Source of the DNA: Flavobacterium sp.
Lineage (GTDB): Bacteria > Bacteroidota > Bacteroidia > Flavobacteriales > Flavobacteriaceae
Direction of reading: 5' to 3'
DNA: 49,977 nucleotides
Assembly: GCA_016714905.1 (NCBI GenBank)
Contig: JADKBW010000028.1
Location: 1-49,977, forward strand
In this document: piece after piece, positions 1-8,708 of the stretch
How the letters are laid out: every line of letters begins with the position of its first letter
Position numbering within the stretch: position 1 is the first letter of the stretch
Program-made: the position numbers and the translations under genes
The notes under the pieces: generated by a model
The model's input: only the letters and a program-made list of their open reading frames with translations
Database searches by the model: none
Told to the model about the DNA's origin: nothing

Positions 1-2
1 TA

Positions 3-110
3 AAAGTTGTAGATGCCCAACTACAATTTGAAAAAAATGAAAAAGCCGAAGTAATAAAAGTATATTTATTACAGAATGGAAATAAAATTGAAGCAACACG
101 AACAAAATAA
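3..110 (+). CDS. C-terminal end of a probable serine hydrolase (partial)
   Basis: An open frame enters from the left edge and stops at 108-110 after 35 codons. The tail contains LQFEKNEKAEVIKVYLLQNG. It resembles the C-terminal DUF3471-like beta domain found after the catalytic domain of many class-C-beta-lactamase-like serine hydrolases of Bacteroidota, where a phrase like 'F..D..G.V..L.L.QNG' is typical. This is family resemblance recalled from memory. The catalytic part lies outside the window, so the assignment is tentative, but the reading frame and stop are clear. Confidence 0.5.
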   Translation, partial: KVVDAQLQFEKNEKAEVIKVYLLQNGNKIEATRTK

Positions 111-130
111 ATAACTACCAGCAAATAGTT

Positions 131-160
131 CGGACTTGCAGTCTGTGCCATCCGTGGCAA
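131..160. repeat. REP-like double hairpin
   Basis: Two small adjacent hairpins are visible. The first is GGACT-TGC-AGTCT at 132-144, with one G-T pair. The second is TGCCA-TCCG-TGGCA at 146-159, a perfect 5-bp stem with a 4-base loop. A related hairpin built on AGACT/AGTCT lies at 3888-3902. The arrangement resembles intergenic REP elements mobilised by Y1 (RAYT) transposases, but no such transposase is in the window. Confidence 0.35.
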
Positions 161-233
161 AAAAATAATATCTTTCCGACAAGTTTTCACAAAATAAAAA
201 AAGACCGTACGCCGGTGCTAAAAAGAACAAAAA

Positions 234-671
234 GTGAGTGTCATTAAAGAAATATACGATGTTGCCAAAGACAGTGCAACGCTGGCGACCAAAGCTGCAG
301 CTTTAAAACGCGCCCTAAAAACAGAGCTAAAACTCAATAAAAAAATACTGACCGATATTGGCAGGTCGGCATCTATTGATGATACCCGCAGGTTACTCAT
401 TATCGAGATGCTTGATGTAGCCGAAATATCGGCAGCTGTGCGCTATGAAATGCCGTATGCCGCTATTTCTAGAAAAAAAGTGAGTGCCGAATTAGCCGAA
501 AAGCACAAAATCAAACGACTCGTTGATTATGATTTAGAAAAACTAATTGAAGCGCTCTATTTGATGATTTCCTATTTGAAAAAAGACAGTAGAAACACCC
601 AAATTGATTTGAACTTGAGATTGATTAATATCAATAAATACAATAATGTACTTTTAGAATTACTGAGTTAG
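234..671 (+). CDS. Hypothetical helical protein, GTG start
   Basis: This 145-residue protein starts with GTG at 234. The protein is rich in Lys, Glu, Leu and Ile and should be almost entirely alpha-helical. There is no signal peptide and no obvious membrane segment. The first 40 residues (VAKDSATLATKAAALKRALK) look amphipathic and coiled-coil-like. The C-terminal half contains a hydrophobic helix around LEKLIEALYLMISYL. I do not recognise the family. It stands alone, with about 120 bp on its left and 185 bp on its right lacking genes. It is probably cytosolic. The coding call rests on length and even codon use, not on homology. Confidence 0.55.
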   Translation: MSVIKEIYDVAKDSATLATKAAALKRALKTELKLNKKILTDIGRSASIDDTRRLLIIEMLDVAEISAAVRYEMPYAAISRKKVSAELAEKHKIKRLVDYDLEKLIEALYLMISYLKKDSRNTQIDLNLRLININKYNNVLLELLS

Positions 672-855
672 CACGCAAAGTACAAAATACTTCAAATGCT
701 TGTTATTTGACTGCAAAAGGGGCTAAAGCATTTTTAGAAATTGAAAGCAAAGCGCAATTGGTTGCGCACTTTTAACTATTTTTGAAATCAATACAAAAGG
801 TAATTTTAATTACATTGCGAACGCAAGAATGTTGTACCATTTTCTGTAAAAATAT

Positions 856-1647
856 ATGACAAAGAAAAACTGCCTGAATTGCGGAAAAGTACTAACCGAC
901 AACTATTGTTCGCATTGTGGACAAAAAGCAGATACGCACCGAATTACCTTCAAAAATTTTGTTTCTCATGATGTATTGCATGGGATGTTGCACTTTGACG
1001 CGGGCATGTTATTTACCGCCAAACAAGCCTTAAGACGCCCCGGAAAAGCGGCGTTAGATTATATTTCGGGCAAAAGAAAACCGTATTACAATGTATTCTA
1101 TTTGACCTTGATTACTATCGGTTTGATCTTATTCTTTCGCCATTTTAGCGAACAATTAGACAGTGAACCTGTAACGGCAACCAAACCACAGCTCAACCAT
1201 GCTAGCAAAGCACTCAACGACCTATTTTCACAAAAAAGCAAAATAATCATCTTTCTTTTCGTGCCCTTGGCAGCCCTCAATAGTTGGCTCTTATTCAAAA
1301 GAAAAAAGCTAAATCTTAGTGAACATGCTATCATAGCAGGAATGGTACTGCTGGGCATGTTGCTCATCTCTGCATTTGGAAATCTGTTTTTTTACTTCGA
1401 CTTGAGTTTCCCATTTAGTCGTGCTTTTGCGTCCACGATGAGTTACCTAGTAACCATACTTGTTGTTGTACAAATTGGATACGGCCATATTAATGCATTC
1501 TATCAAGATTATACGCGATGGGGCATTGCTGTCCGGATTGCCTTGTTCTATGCATTGCTTGTGCTGGAAATAGTGGTACTGTTTTTAATCGCCTTTGGAG
1601 TGGTGTCCAACTGGAAATTCGGGTCCGTCAACGTGTCGCCTTTTTAA
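856..1647 (+). CDS. DUF3667 family membrane protein
   Basis: This 263-residue protein opens with a zinc-ribbon-like pair of CxxC motifs (CLNCGKVL at about 6-13 and CSHCGQ at about 18-23). It continues with a conserved stretch around HGMLHFDAGMLFTAKQALRRPG and a GKRKPYYN motif. Four to five hydrophobic segments follow from about residue 95 to the end. Order and motifs match DUF3667, a family of inner-membrane proteins of unknown function common in Bacteroidota. The N-terminal metal-binding finger probably lies in the cytoplasm. No operon partner is evident. Confidence 0.85.
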   Translation: MTKKNCLNCGKVLTDNYCSHCGQKADTHRITFKNFVSHDVLHGMLHFDAGMLFTAKQALRRPGKAALDYISGKRKPYYNVFYLTLITIGLILFFRHFSEQLDSEPVTATKPQLNHASKALNDLFSQKSKIIIFLFVPLAALNSWLLFKRKKLNLSEHAIIAGMVLLGMLLISAFGNLFFYFDLSFPFSRAFASTMSYLVTILVVVQIGYGHINAFYQDYTRWGIAVRIALFYALLVLEIVVLFLIAFGVVSNWKFGSVNVSPF

Positions 1648-1743
1648 TGCAATTACTTGAATTCCCCAGATAGTGCATTCTAGCATAAAAACTAGTGCCG
1701 TTTTGATTTTCTAGAAATCAAATCACAGTTAATTACTAAACTA

Positions 1744-1995
1744 TCACTGTTCTCTACTTTTCTCTCTTCTTTCTTTTCGTGCTAGTTTTTTAGCTTTCCT
1801 CTTTTCAATTTTCTGACTGTAGGTGCGCTTTGCATCGATTCTCGCAGCGCGTTCTTGGTTCCTCTGAGCTGGTCGTTGTGGCTCTTGTTGTATTTTGTCC
1901 TGATCTGCTTCTTGACGGTCGCTTTGATTTTCTACCTGTGCTACCGCGATAGCTGTTACAGCAAAAAAGATAAACGATAAAATTATTTTTTTCAT
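1744..1995 (-). CDS. Small secreted highly charged protein
   Basis: The preferred start is the ATG at 1993-1995, giving about 83 residues that begin MKKIILSFIFFAVTAIAVAQ, a classic signal peptide. An in-frame start 36 bases upstream would put charged residues before the signal and is less likely. The mature part is dominated by Glu, Gln, Arg and Lys and ends in a very basic tail rich in KRKAKK and RKERR. It is probably periplasmic or surface-exposed and intrinsically disordered. I recognise no domain. It is transcribed toward the DUF3667 gene, with about 95 bp between the two 3' ends. Confidence 0.6.
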   Translation of the reverse strand: MKKIILSFIFFAVTAIAVAQVENQSDRQEADQDKIQQEPQRPAQRNQERAARIDAKRTYSQKIEKRKAKKLARKERREKSREQ

Positions 1996-2347
1996 GGTTT
2001 CTTTGTGTTTAGAATTTGATCTAAACACCATGTAAATTTAAACGGTATACAAAGAAACCATTTGTAGCATTGCAGAAATTGCTTATATAATTCTAATGCG
2101 GATGCGCTTCACCTATTGCCCGCGCTCAACCGATATCGAGGCAATCGAATACTACAAAATCACAAAGTATAATGCCTAGAATAAACAAAATTTCATAAAT
2201 TTGAGTAAGAATAATGGTTCTCGTTCTTAAGGATGAAAAGCGCTCAGTGTATAAAAAGCTATCGATCAACCAAGAGCCAAGTTTTTCAAAAGCGAGGTCA
2301 TAAAGGATAAACCGCGATAAAAAAATCAATCTTAAATACAAAATAAT
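1996..2347. other. Intergenic stretch without a recognisable gene
   Basis: About 350 bp separate two divergent genes. A TAAATTTG sequence at 2196-2203 fits the Bacteroidota -7 element on the plus strand, but no TTTG lies at the right distance upstream, so a promoter for the T9SS gene at 2348 is only possible. No RNA gene or convincing coding frame was seen. Confidence 0.4.
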
Positions 2348-2971
2348 ATGAAAACAAAACTACTACTACTCTTCCTTCTAGGACAAATAACCCTATCCAA
2401 CGCACAAAATATTGCTATCGATCAAATTACACCGACGATTGTGGATGGTGGAATCAATGTGAATTTGTTGGTGACCACGTTCAATGGTGCCGGTTACTTG
2501 AGCAATTCCTATGAAGTTACTGGAAATACCATCAATTTATCCGTATGCTATTGGTTTAGTGCCATACTCCCTGTTTTTCAGATGAGCAACGACTTTTTTA
2601 TTCCCCTTACTGAGGGTGGTTTGTATACAATTAATGTCCGTATTTTTCATTCTGCGTCAACCACCACTTGCGACTTCTTCTCCGCAGGTCCGATCGGCAC
2701 AGTGGTTCTCTTGTCGAATAACACATTCGAAAACGTAAAGAAACAACCTGAATTATTTCCCAATCCCACAAGCGGAATCATCGAAATCAACTTCGAGCCA
2801 AACGAAATCAATGCCATACAAATATGGGATAGCATGGGAAGATTGATTAAAGAAATAAAAGAGCGGTCAACAAATCGCATCAATCTTTCCGATTTGACTA
2901 ATGGCATATATTGGATTAAAATAGCAACGTCTTCTGGAAATTCTGTTCATAAAGTAATAATCCAAAGATAA
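2348..2971 (+). CDS. Short T9SS type A sorting domain protein
   Basis: A 207-residue secreted protein. An N-terminal signal peptide (MKTKLLLLFLLGQITLSNAQ) is followed by about 110 residues of unknown beta-rich sequence. A C-terminal sorting domain of about 75 residues begins LFPNPTSGIIEI and ends in WIKIATSSGNSVHKVIIQR. That layout is the type A signal recognised by the type IX secretion system, which moves the protein across the outer membrane and normally removes the tail. Cys residues at SVCYW and TTCDF may form a disulfide. The passenger function is unknown. Confidence 0.85.
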   Translation: MKTKLLLLFLLGQITLSNAQNIAIDQITPTIVDGGINVNLLVTTFNGAGYLSNSYEVTGNTINLSVCYWFSAILPVFQMSNDFFIPLTEGGLYTINVRIFHSASTTTCDFFSAGPIGTVVLLSNNTFENVKKQPELFPNPTSGIIEINFEPNEINAIQIWDSMGRLIKEIKERSTNRINLSDLTNGIYWIKIATSSGNSVHKVIIQR

Positions 2972-3089
2972 ACACTGATGGCTCGGATTTCACCCGAGGC
3001 AATAGCCGAACTAACGAAGTAAAAGATACCAATCACAAAACTGTTTTATAAAAAGACAATTTTAATAACTTTATAGTAAATCCTACATC

Positions 3090-3872
3090 ATGCCTATCAA
3101 AATCGAAGCCCTACAAATTGCCGAGTCGTTCAATATCAAGAAGTTTCGCGAAGACTTTAAAGTCGAAGAACATTTTGGTACGCAGTCCGAAATATTCTAC
3201 GTGTTTCCTGAAACCAATCAGTATCTCTACATCTTTGATTACGGCGTGGTCGTATTCGCCAATTATGACCAGCACGCCAAAACCGAACTCATGGCATTTG
3301 CCCAAAAATATACGACCGCGCGCATCGAAACGCCTTTGTTTGAAGAATATCAAATCGAAACCAACGAACAACTCGGTAGCAGTAACGTAAAAAACAATGT
3401 CGTTACCGTACCCGCAATCACACCATCGTTAGTGCGCATCATTACGCTCAATACCGGGCAATCAGTAGCTCTAGAATATTATGAAGTCTTGACCGACGAC
3501 ATGATTACGTCTTCCAAACATTATATTTTAGAATTGGAACGCTACGGAAGGCTGTCGATTTCTAAAACCAATTTGCTCAAATATATCGGGAAAGTACTCA
3601 ATGTCAAAAACAGCATCATCGATAATTTGTACATCCTCGATGATCCGAACTTGGTTTGGGACAACGAGGAACTCAATATCCTGAACCGCCAACTTAAAGC
3701 TAATTTTGAAATCAACACCCGATTTAAAGACATCGATTATCGGTTGCAGATTGTAGAAGACAACTTAACTTTATTTACCGACGTACTCAATGTGCGGGAA
3801 AGCTCGCGTTTAGAATGGGTGATTATTATTCTAATCGTTCTTGAAATTGTGATTGCGTTGTTTTTTCATTAA
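3090..3872 (+). CDS. RMD1/YagE family (DUF155) protein
   Basis: This 260-residue protein matches the DUF155 family (COG1723, related to yeast Rmd1). The signature YLYIFDYGVVVFANYD occurs near residue 45-60. The central helical segment includes ILELERYGRLSISKTNLLKYIG. The conserved DDPNLVWDNEELNILNRQL stretch precedes the coiled region. The last 20 residues form a single hydrophobic tail anchor (WVIIILIVLEIVIALFF). Eukaryotic relatives act in mitochondrial translation and meiosis; the bacterial role is not established. There is no signal peptide, so the body is likely cytosolic and membrane-tethered by its C-terminus. Confidence 0.85.
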   Translation: MPIKIEALQIAESFNIKKFREDFKVEEHFGTQSEIFYVFPETNQYLYIFDYGVVVFANYDQHAKTELMAFAQKYTTARIETPLFEEYQIETNEQLGSSNVKNNVVTVPAITPSLVRIITLNTGQSVALEYYEVLTDDMITSSKHYILELERYGRLSISKTNLLKYIGKVLNVKNSIIDNLYILDDPNLVWDNEELNILNRQLKANFEINTRFKDIDYRLQIVEDNLTLFTDVLNVRESSRLEWVIIILIVLEIVIALFFH

Positions 3873-3887
3873 ACATTTTGGTAATTG

Positions 3888-3902
3888 CAGACTAAAAGTC
3901 TG
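3888..3902. repeat. REP-like hairpin
   Basis: CAGACT-AAA-AGTCTG is a perfect 6-bp inverted repeat with a 3-base loop, 15 bp after the DUF155 stop. It shares the GACT/AGTC core with the hairpin at 132-144. It lacks a T tract, so it does not look like an intrinsic terminator. Confidence 0.35.
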
Positions 3903-4022
3903 TCTAATAATCTATGTTCTTTTGGTTGAGATCAGCGACGATGCGAAGATTACCCAAATCAGAACAAACTGCTGAAGTAATTACTGACAAAGCGTAATAA
4001 AACAACGATTTAACCATAAATA

Positions 4023-4322
4023 ATGACTGGCCAAATAAAATACGAATTCACCACAGCATTATGGCAGCACGCTCCCACCGGAGGTTGGCATTTTGTATCC
4101 CTTCCCGAAGAAACATCTTCCGAAATCAGAACACTGCTAAAATCATCCGAAGAAGGTTGGGGTCGCCTCAAAGCCACCGCAAAAATCGGCAACACCGAAT
4201 GGAAAACTGCCATTTGGTTTGATACGAAAAGAAATACGTATTTGCTGCCAATCAAAGCGACAATTCGAGCCAAAGAACATCTTGTCCTAGGAAAAGAGAT
4301 AACTGTCATCGTTTGGGTATAG
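4023..4322 (+). CDS. DUF1905 domain-containing protein
   Basis: This 99-residue protein is the whole of a DUF1905 domain. It contains an N-terminal beta strand (KYEFTTALWQ), the hallmark GGWHFVSLPEE near residue 20-30, the GWGRLKATAKIG strand, and the TYLLPIKATIRAKEHL signature before a final valine-rich strand. Members are small beta-barrel cytosolic proteins of unknown function, sometimes fused to a YdeI-like (DUF1801/OmdA) domain. That domain is absent here, so this is the short form. The ATG at 4023 is the only sensible start. The next gene is convergent, 44 bp away, with no clear terminator between them. Confidence 0.85.
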   Translation: MTGQIKYEFTTALWQHAPTGGWHFVSLPEETSSEIRTLLKSSEEGWGRLKATAKIGNTEWKTAIWFDTKRNTYLLPIKATIRAKEHLVLGKEITVIVWV

Positions 4323-4366
4323 CAAGAGAACTATTTCATTCAACAGCATAAAAAAGCCAAAACCCT

Positions 4367-6010
4367 TTAGTTCTTTGTCAGTTTCTGATACAGTATTCCA
4401 TCACCTGCAATCTTCACCACATAAACACCATGGGCGAGATCCGAAACGTCATAGCGTTGTTGCTTGTCAAAAGACTTGATCAATTGGCCCTGTAAAGAAT
4501 ACACTCGTACTTGTTGTATGTTGCGATCTGATTGCATTTCAAAATAATCGCGTGATGGATTCGGAAATAAGATTACTTTATCCTCTGCAGCGTCAACGAC
4601 TTCCGTTCCCAAAAACGGATCGCGATAAGAATACAATTCTGTTCCAATGCCGCTACCATCATTAGCTCCAAAATACAACTCGTTGTTATACAAGATAATA
4701 TTACTAACATCGCTGTCTCCCGATGGATTGATAGTAATCATAGTTGTACCTGCCGTTGTGCCGTCGCTAACCCACAAATTAGAGTTAAAATCGGTTACGT
4801 TGTAGGCTGTAAAATATAGCTTTCCGTTGTATTCAATCATATCACTGATAATAGTGCTACCAGTACCAACTGTTATATCCTTTACCATCACGGTTCCTCC
4901 CGCTGAACCAGTTGTTTTCCATAATTCATCACCGTTAATTCCATTATCTGCGGTAAAATACACCGTTGATCCCACTTGAAAGAAGTCGGAAGGATTACTG
5001 CTCAGTGTCGGCATCCCACCGCCACCGCCGACAGTATTAATATCTCTAATCAATTGCGTTCCGGCATTAGTCCCATCGGATCTCCATAATTCACGACCAG
5101 TAGATCCATTATCGGCACTAAAGTAGATCCAATTACCCAAAACAGTAATCTCGCGCGGATTGCTACTGGCCAATAGCGTGGTTGCAATGTCTTTTATTAA
5201 AGTTACATTTCCAGATCCGTCGGTTTTGTATAATTCATTACCAGTATTCGAATTCGGATTAGCAGCATACACCAAATCATTTCCAAAAACCTCCAAACCT
5301 GATGGATTAGCAATGGTAGTGCTGGTGCCAAGGTTGATATAAGGCACTGTTCCCGCATTCGTACCATCAGTTTTCCATAATTTTTTACCAGTACCATCAT
5401 CTGCTGTGAAAAAACACAACGAATTCAACACCGTGAGTTCCGATGGCTGCGAAGAAGCAGCAACAGTTGTGTTGATATTTTTTACCAAACTAATAGTAGC
5501 GCCATCTGACTTGTACAATTCAATACCAGTGGCATTGCCAGCCGCTACTATATTCGGTGCAAAAAGAATTTGATTATTCAATACAACTTGTCTACTCAAT
5601 TGCGAATTTTCGAATCCGGTTAATACAGATAAATTGCCATACGCATTACAAAGGGGACTGTTAAAACCAGCTTTGGTAATTCGACTAAAAGAACCCGTAC
5701 CTACACTATTAAAACTTGCCAAAAAATGTGCTTCACCGTTCATCACCGCATTGCTAAATGCAGTTCCAGTCGTCATCGCGGTCAGACCGGTCACATTATC
5801 AATAATATTTGAACTGTTATCAGTCGTGCCATCGGTGTAAAAAGGATAATTAATCGCTCCTTCTGTAGCGGTATAAACCAATCGGTCATTAACAACTAAT
5901 CTGGGTAATGCTCCTGAGGAATTATTTCCATCGTGGTTTTTAACTAATCGCAATTGCGCATTTGTAGAAAGTCCACAAACCAAAATAATAACAAGTAAAA
6001 GTTTTTTCAT
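4367..6010 (-). CDS. T9SS type A cargo with ELWKTDGT-type repeats
   Basis: The start at 6010 (MKKLLLVIILVCGLSTNAQ) puts a signal peptide at the N-terminus, giving about 547 residues; five residues encoded upstream are discounted. The body holds at least six repeats of the form ELWKTDGTNAGT (variants ELYKTDGS, ELWRSDGTNAGT, NLWVSDGTTAGT). They alternate with strands such as LYFTADNG and VYFTADNG, a layout expected of a beta-propeller. The C-terminal part begins VILFPNPSRDYFEMQSD and ends GVYVVKIAGDGILYQKLTKN, a type A sorting domain. It should be exported to the cell surface or medium by the T9SS. The ligand or substrate is unknown. Confidence 0.85.
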   Translation of the reverse strand: MKKLLLVIILVCGLSTNAQLRLVKNHDGNNSSGALPRLVVNDRLVYTATEGAINYPFYTDGTTDNSSNIIDNVTGLTAMTTGTAFSNAVMNGEAHFLASFNSVGTGSFSRITKAGFNSPLCNAYGNLSVLTGFENSQLSRQVVLNNQILFAPNIVAAGNATGIELYKSDGATISLVKNINTTVAASSQPSELTVLNSLCFFTADDGTGKKLWKTDGTNAGTVPYINLGTSTTIANPSGLEVFGNDLVYAANPNSNTGNELYKTDGSGNVTLIKDIATTLLASSNPREITVLGNWIYFSADNGSTGRELWRSDGTNAGTQLIRDINTVGGGGGMPTLSSNPSDFFQVGSTVYFTADNGINGDELWKTTGSAGGTVMVKDITVGTGSTIISDMIEYNGKLYFTAYNVTDFNSNLWVSDGTTAGTTMITINPSGDSDVSNIILYNNELYFGANDGSGIGTELYSYRDPFLGTEVVDAAEDKVILFPNPSRDYFEMQSDRNIQQVRVYSLQGQLIKSFDKQQRYDVSDLAHGVYVVKIAGDGILYQKLTKN

Positions 6011-6202
6011 AATTCCTATAATCAAAGTAGCACAAAAATATGAAAAAATCCTGCTGTACTACTTGAGAATGAGCAATCCTAGCTGATTGTATTGTAATTG
6101 ATAGGGATTCGCAGATAAGTGATGAAATAATCGTTGTTATGCTAGTTCAATTCTAAGAATTGACAAAATAACAGTGAAAGGAAGAAGAGTTAACATTCTT
6201 AA

Positions 6203-7600
6203 TTATTTCGTTTGCAACTTAATCCATTCCAGAACTGCGGTCAAAGCTACTGGTGCAAAAGTTTGTTGAATAGCTTCGTATTCACTTGGTGAACCTGTCG
6301 TACATTCTTGAAACAAGTGATTGAGGTTCGGAATAATTTGCGTAGTTACATTCTTATTTCCCGCTTTAGCTAAAGCCATCTTTATTGCATTTATATTTTC
6401 TGTCGGTGGCACCTGCAAATCTTTAGCACCATTGATTGCCAAAACAGGACATTTTACATTTTTAAGGGCTGTTGCAGGATCATACTTGATAAAATACTGC
6501 ATCCATGGACTCGATAATTGATTCAAAATCGCTTGAGTTTCCTGCTCTTTTGCTTTTTTGTCTTTTTCAACTGTCGGATTTTCTTTTTCTATATTTTGAA
6601 AATACTGTGTGAGATTGCTTTTCAGTTGATCATTCGATTTCGATTTTTTTACCATTTCAAATGCCCCTTTATTTGTTTTTTGACCATTTGCAATGTCAGA
6701 TTCTGCAACACCGCTAGCACGCTCAATTAGTGCTTTTTGGAGCAGCAAGATTTCATCTCCAGGTAATCCAGTTCCTGCCAAGAGCACAATAAACGCAACG
6801 CTTTTGTCTTTACTTGCTACGAGCGGCGCAATAACACCACCTTCACTATGTCCTACTAAACCAATCTTTTTGGGGTTGATTTCTTTGCGCGTTTTCAAAT
6901 AAGCGAGTGCCGCAGCTGCATCTTTTGTAAAATCAGCAGTGGTAGCAGAATTAAAATCTCCTTTAGATAAAGCCGTTCCCCGATCGTCATATCGTAAAAC
7001 AGCAATACCGTTTTTTGTCAAGTAATCCGAAAGCACCAAAAATGGCTTGTGTCCGAGTAGCTCTTCATCACGGTTTTGTGGACCGCTTCCTGAAATTAAA
7101 ACCACCGCCGGAAAAGAACCGTTTTTCGCTGGTAAACTCAAGGTCCCCGCTAAAGTAATACCGTCGGAAGTATTGTCAAAAACAATGTCTTCTGTGTAAT
7201 AAGAAAATGGTTTTATTGGCTCTTGTGGTCGCTTGACTTCTTTTTTCTCTATCGCTTCTCTCGAAAGATTCATCGGAACAGCCATGGCACCCTGTTGGAA
7301 TGTTCCAATCAAAACCTGATCTTTACTCATTACACCTTCATAGGAAATACTAGCAGCTGGAATCGCCATTTTGATTACACCATTTTCGTAAGTTGTTGTT
7401 GTGACAGGAATTCCAATAGCTTTTTGATCTGGACTATCCATCGTGGCACTGTAACCGTTGTTGGTTTGCGAGATATTAAAAACCAAACGCAATTCCATTC
7501 CTTGCACTTTCAAAACGCCATTCCATTGACCTGTTATCCCTTGAGAAAATGAACTAAAGGTGACCAAAAAAGTAAGTAGGAAGTATGTTGCTTTTTTCAT
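6203..7600 (-). CDS. Secreted alpha/beta hydrolase (S33-like)
   Basis: This 465-residue protein has a signal peptide (MKKATYFLLTFLVTFSSFSQ). A beta-rich N-terminal domain of about 100 residues (GQWNGVLKVQGMELRLVFNI) is followed by an alpha/beta-hydrolase fold from about residue 140. The nucleophile elbow GHSEGG places Ser at about 252. The oxyanion region is VVLISGSGPQNRDEE. The acid is likely Asp in NGAKDLQVP and the base His in NLNHLFQEC near the C-terminus. Related proteins act as periplasmic esterases or peptidases with poorly known substrates. There is no sorting domain, so it is probably periplasmic. The gene appears to be transcribed alone. Confidence 0.85.
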   Translation of the reverse strand: MKKATYFLLTFLVTFSSFSQGITGQWNGVLKVQGMELRLVFNISQTNNGYSATMDSPDQKAIGIPVTTTTYENGVIKMAIPAASISYEGVMSKDQVLIGTFQQGAMAVPMNLSREAIEKKEVKRPQEPIKPFSYYTEDIVFDNTSDGITLAGTLSLPAKNGSFPAVVLISGSGPQNRDEELLGHKPFLVLSDYLTKNGIAVLRYDDRGTALSKGDFNSATTADFTKDAAAALAYLKTRKEINPKKIGLVGHSEGGVIAPLVASKDKSVAFIVLLAGTGLPGDEILLLQKALIERASGVAESDIANGQKTNKGAFEMVKKSKSNDQLKSNLTQYFQNIEKENPTVEKDKKAKEQETQAILNQLSSPWMQYFIKYDPATALKNVKCPVLAINGAKDLQVPPTENINAIKMALAKAGNKNVTTQIIPNLNHLFQECTTGSPSEYEAIQQTFAPVALTAVLEWIKLQTK

Positions 7601-7681
7601 AAGAATTATCTGTTTGTTGGTAAAGATATAGAACTACAACAAATGAAAAAAACAACTAAATATTTATCTGTCCTTCCAAAG

Positions 7682-7716
7682 ACAACTTACAACTTACAAC
7701 ATACAACCAACAATCA
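7682..7716. repeat. Degenerate heptamer array (ACAACTT units)
   Basis: About five 7-bp units are visible: ACAACTT twice, then ACAACAT, ACAACCA and ACAATCA. Read on the minus strand these are GTTGTAA-type units, the same family as the long arrays at 42925-43040 and 44536-44633. It lies in the 290-bp gap between the hydrolase and the HTH gene, which otherwise shows nothing firm. Confidence 0.7.
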
Positions 7717-7890
7717 ACAGAACATCACATCAGTTAATTGATTTACAACGATTAACTAGTACATACTTAATTCTAAACTGAAACTTATACCCAAAATCAG
7801 GAAAGAATCCGATTTGATCAATGCTATTAACTTGATTGGTAAATCGGTTTTAGCGATTGATAAAAAAGCTTTCATCTTTAAAATAAGCGT

Positions 7891-8100
7891 CTACAGTTCC
7901 TTCACATATTCCAAAATATCAGCCGGCTGACAATCTAATACTTCACAGATAGTTTCCAGTGTACTAAAACGTATCGCCTTTGCCTTTCCCGTTTTTAAGA
8001 TAGAGAGATTAGAAAGCGTCAACCCAACTTTTTCAGAAAGTTCGTTGAGTGACATCTTTCTCCTTGCCATCATAACATCTAAGTTTACAATAATTGCCAT
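7891..8100 (-). CDS. Cro/C1-type (XRE) HTH regulator
   Basis: A 69-residue single-domain DNA-binding protein. The helix-turn-helix covers nearly all of it: MSLNELSEKVGLTLSNLSIL is helix 2-turn-helix 3, and LETICEVLDCQPADILEY is the typical helix 4-5 ending of the YozG-like XRE family. It starts 3 bp after the stop of the upstream DUF2975 gene and is co-transcribed with it. This pairing recurs widely in Bacteroidota and Firmicutes. The likely target is its own operon promoter, where an inverted repeat overlaps the -33 element at 8683-8699. The effector is unknown. Confidence 0.9.
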   Translation of the reverse strand: MAIIVNLDVMMARRKMSLNELSEKVGLTLSNLSILKTGKAKAIRFSTLETICEVLDCQPADILEYVKEL

Positions 8101-8103
8101 AAT

Positions 8104-8640
8104 TTATACGGTTAAGTCGTTCTCGTTCTGTAATTCAACGCCTCGTGAAAAAATAATGGCGATGACATAAATGACCGCCGCCATTAAAATAAAGGCTTGA
8201 GGGTCTGCCCAAAACTGATCTAATTTATTGATGTCGTAGCCTTCATCCAACAAATTTTTGGTCGTTTCTTTCGCTATGTAACTCAAAATCCCAATAGAAA
8301 AAGTGTAGTAACTCATCAGCGAGATTTGTTTGGCCACATAGCTATTGAAAGGTTTTGTCAAATCAATTTTGGTCACTAATCTGATCACCACATAAAATAA
8401 TACGGCCTTTAAAATGGCAATGACCAAAATAAAACTGTACATATTGTAAAAGACCCATTGACTGCGGTCATACATTTTACTTAAGTCCAATTTCTGATAC
8501 AAATTATGCAGCGCTTCAGGCTTAAATAGACTATAAATAAAATTAAAAATCAAGGCGCCGGCTTCAACACATAGGCCAACAAAGATGATCCAAGAAACAA
8601 CCTCTACCACCGTAAAAACGAATTTGTTTGTTTTTGTCAT
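8104..8640 (-). CDS. DUF2975 domain membrane protein
   Basis: This 178-residue integral membrane protein has four hydrophobic segments. They lie at about residues 10-35 (VVSWIIFVGLCVEAGALIF), 62-88 (MYSFILVIAILKAVLFYVV), 108-123 and 148-168 (FILMAAVIYVIAIIFSRGVE). The last, with the GVELQNENDLTV end, is a hallmark of DUF2975. It is the first gene of a two-gene operon with the XRE regulator 3 bp downstream. In such pairs the membrane protein is suspected of sensing a signal and modulating the small regulator, but this is inference; no biochemical role is established. Confidence 0.88.
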   Translation of the reverse strand: MTKTNKFVFTVVEVVSWIIFVGLCVEAGALIFNFIYSLFKPEALHNLYQKLDLSKMYDRSQWVFYNMYSFILVIAILKAVLFYVVIRLVTKIDLTKPFNSYVAKQISLMSYYTFSIGILSYIAKETTKNLLDEGYDINKLDQFWADPQAFILMAAVIYVIAIIFSRGVELQNENDLTV

Positions 8641-8666
8641 AATACTAAAGTGTTTAAATTATTAGG

Positions 8667-8708
8667 CAAACATAATAAATAATTATTGATAAACAATAAA
8701 TATTTATT
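8667..8708 (-). promoter_or_regulatory. Promoter and operator of the DUF2975-HTH operon
   Basis: Read on the minus strand, a -33 TTG (8694-8696), a 19-base spacer and a -7 element TATGTTTG (8667-8674) fit the Bacteroidota TTTG / TAnnTTTG promoter. The start codon of the DUF2975 gene is about 25 bases downstream. The perfect inverted repeat TTATTG-N5-CAATAA (8683-8699) overlaps the -33 element. It is followed by the 14-bp palindrome AATAAATATTTATT (8695-8708). This placement suggests repression by the co-encoded XRE protein. The rest of the gap to 8995 shows nothing recognisable. Confidence 0.6.

Noticed and set aside
7756..7875. Possible 39-residue minus-strand gene (MKAFLSIAKTDLPIKLIALI) just after the HTH stop
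   Set aside because: It has an ATG and stop but no recognisable domain, and AT-rich intergenic DNA yields such frames by chance. No conservation can be tested here.
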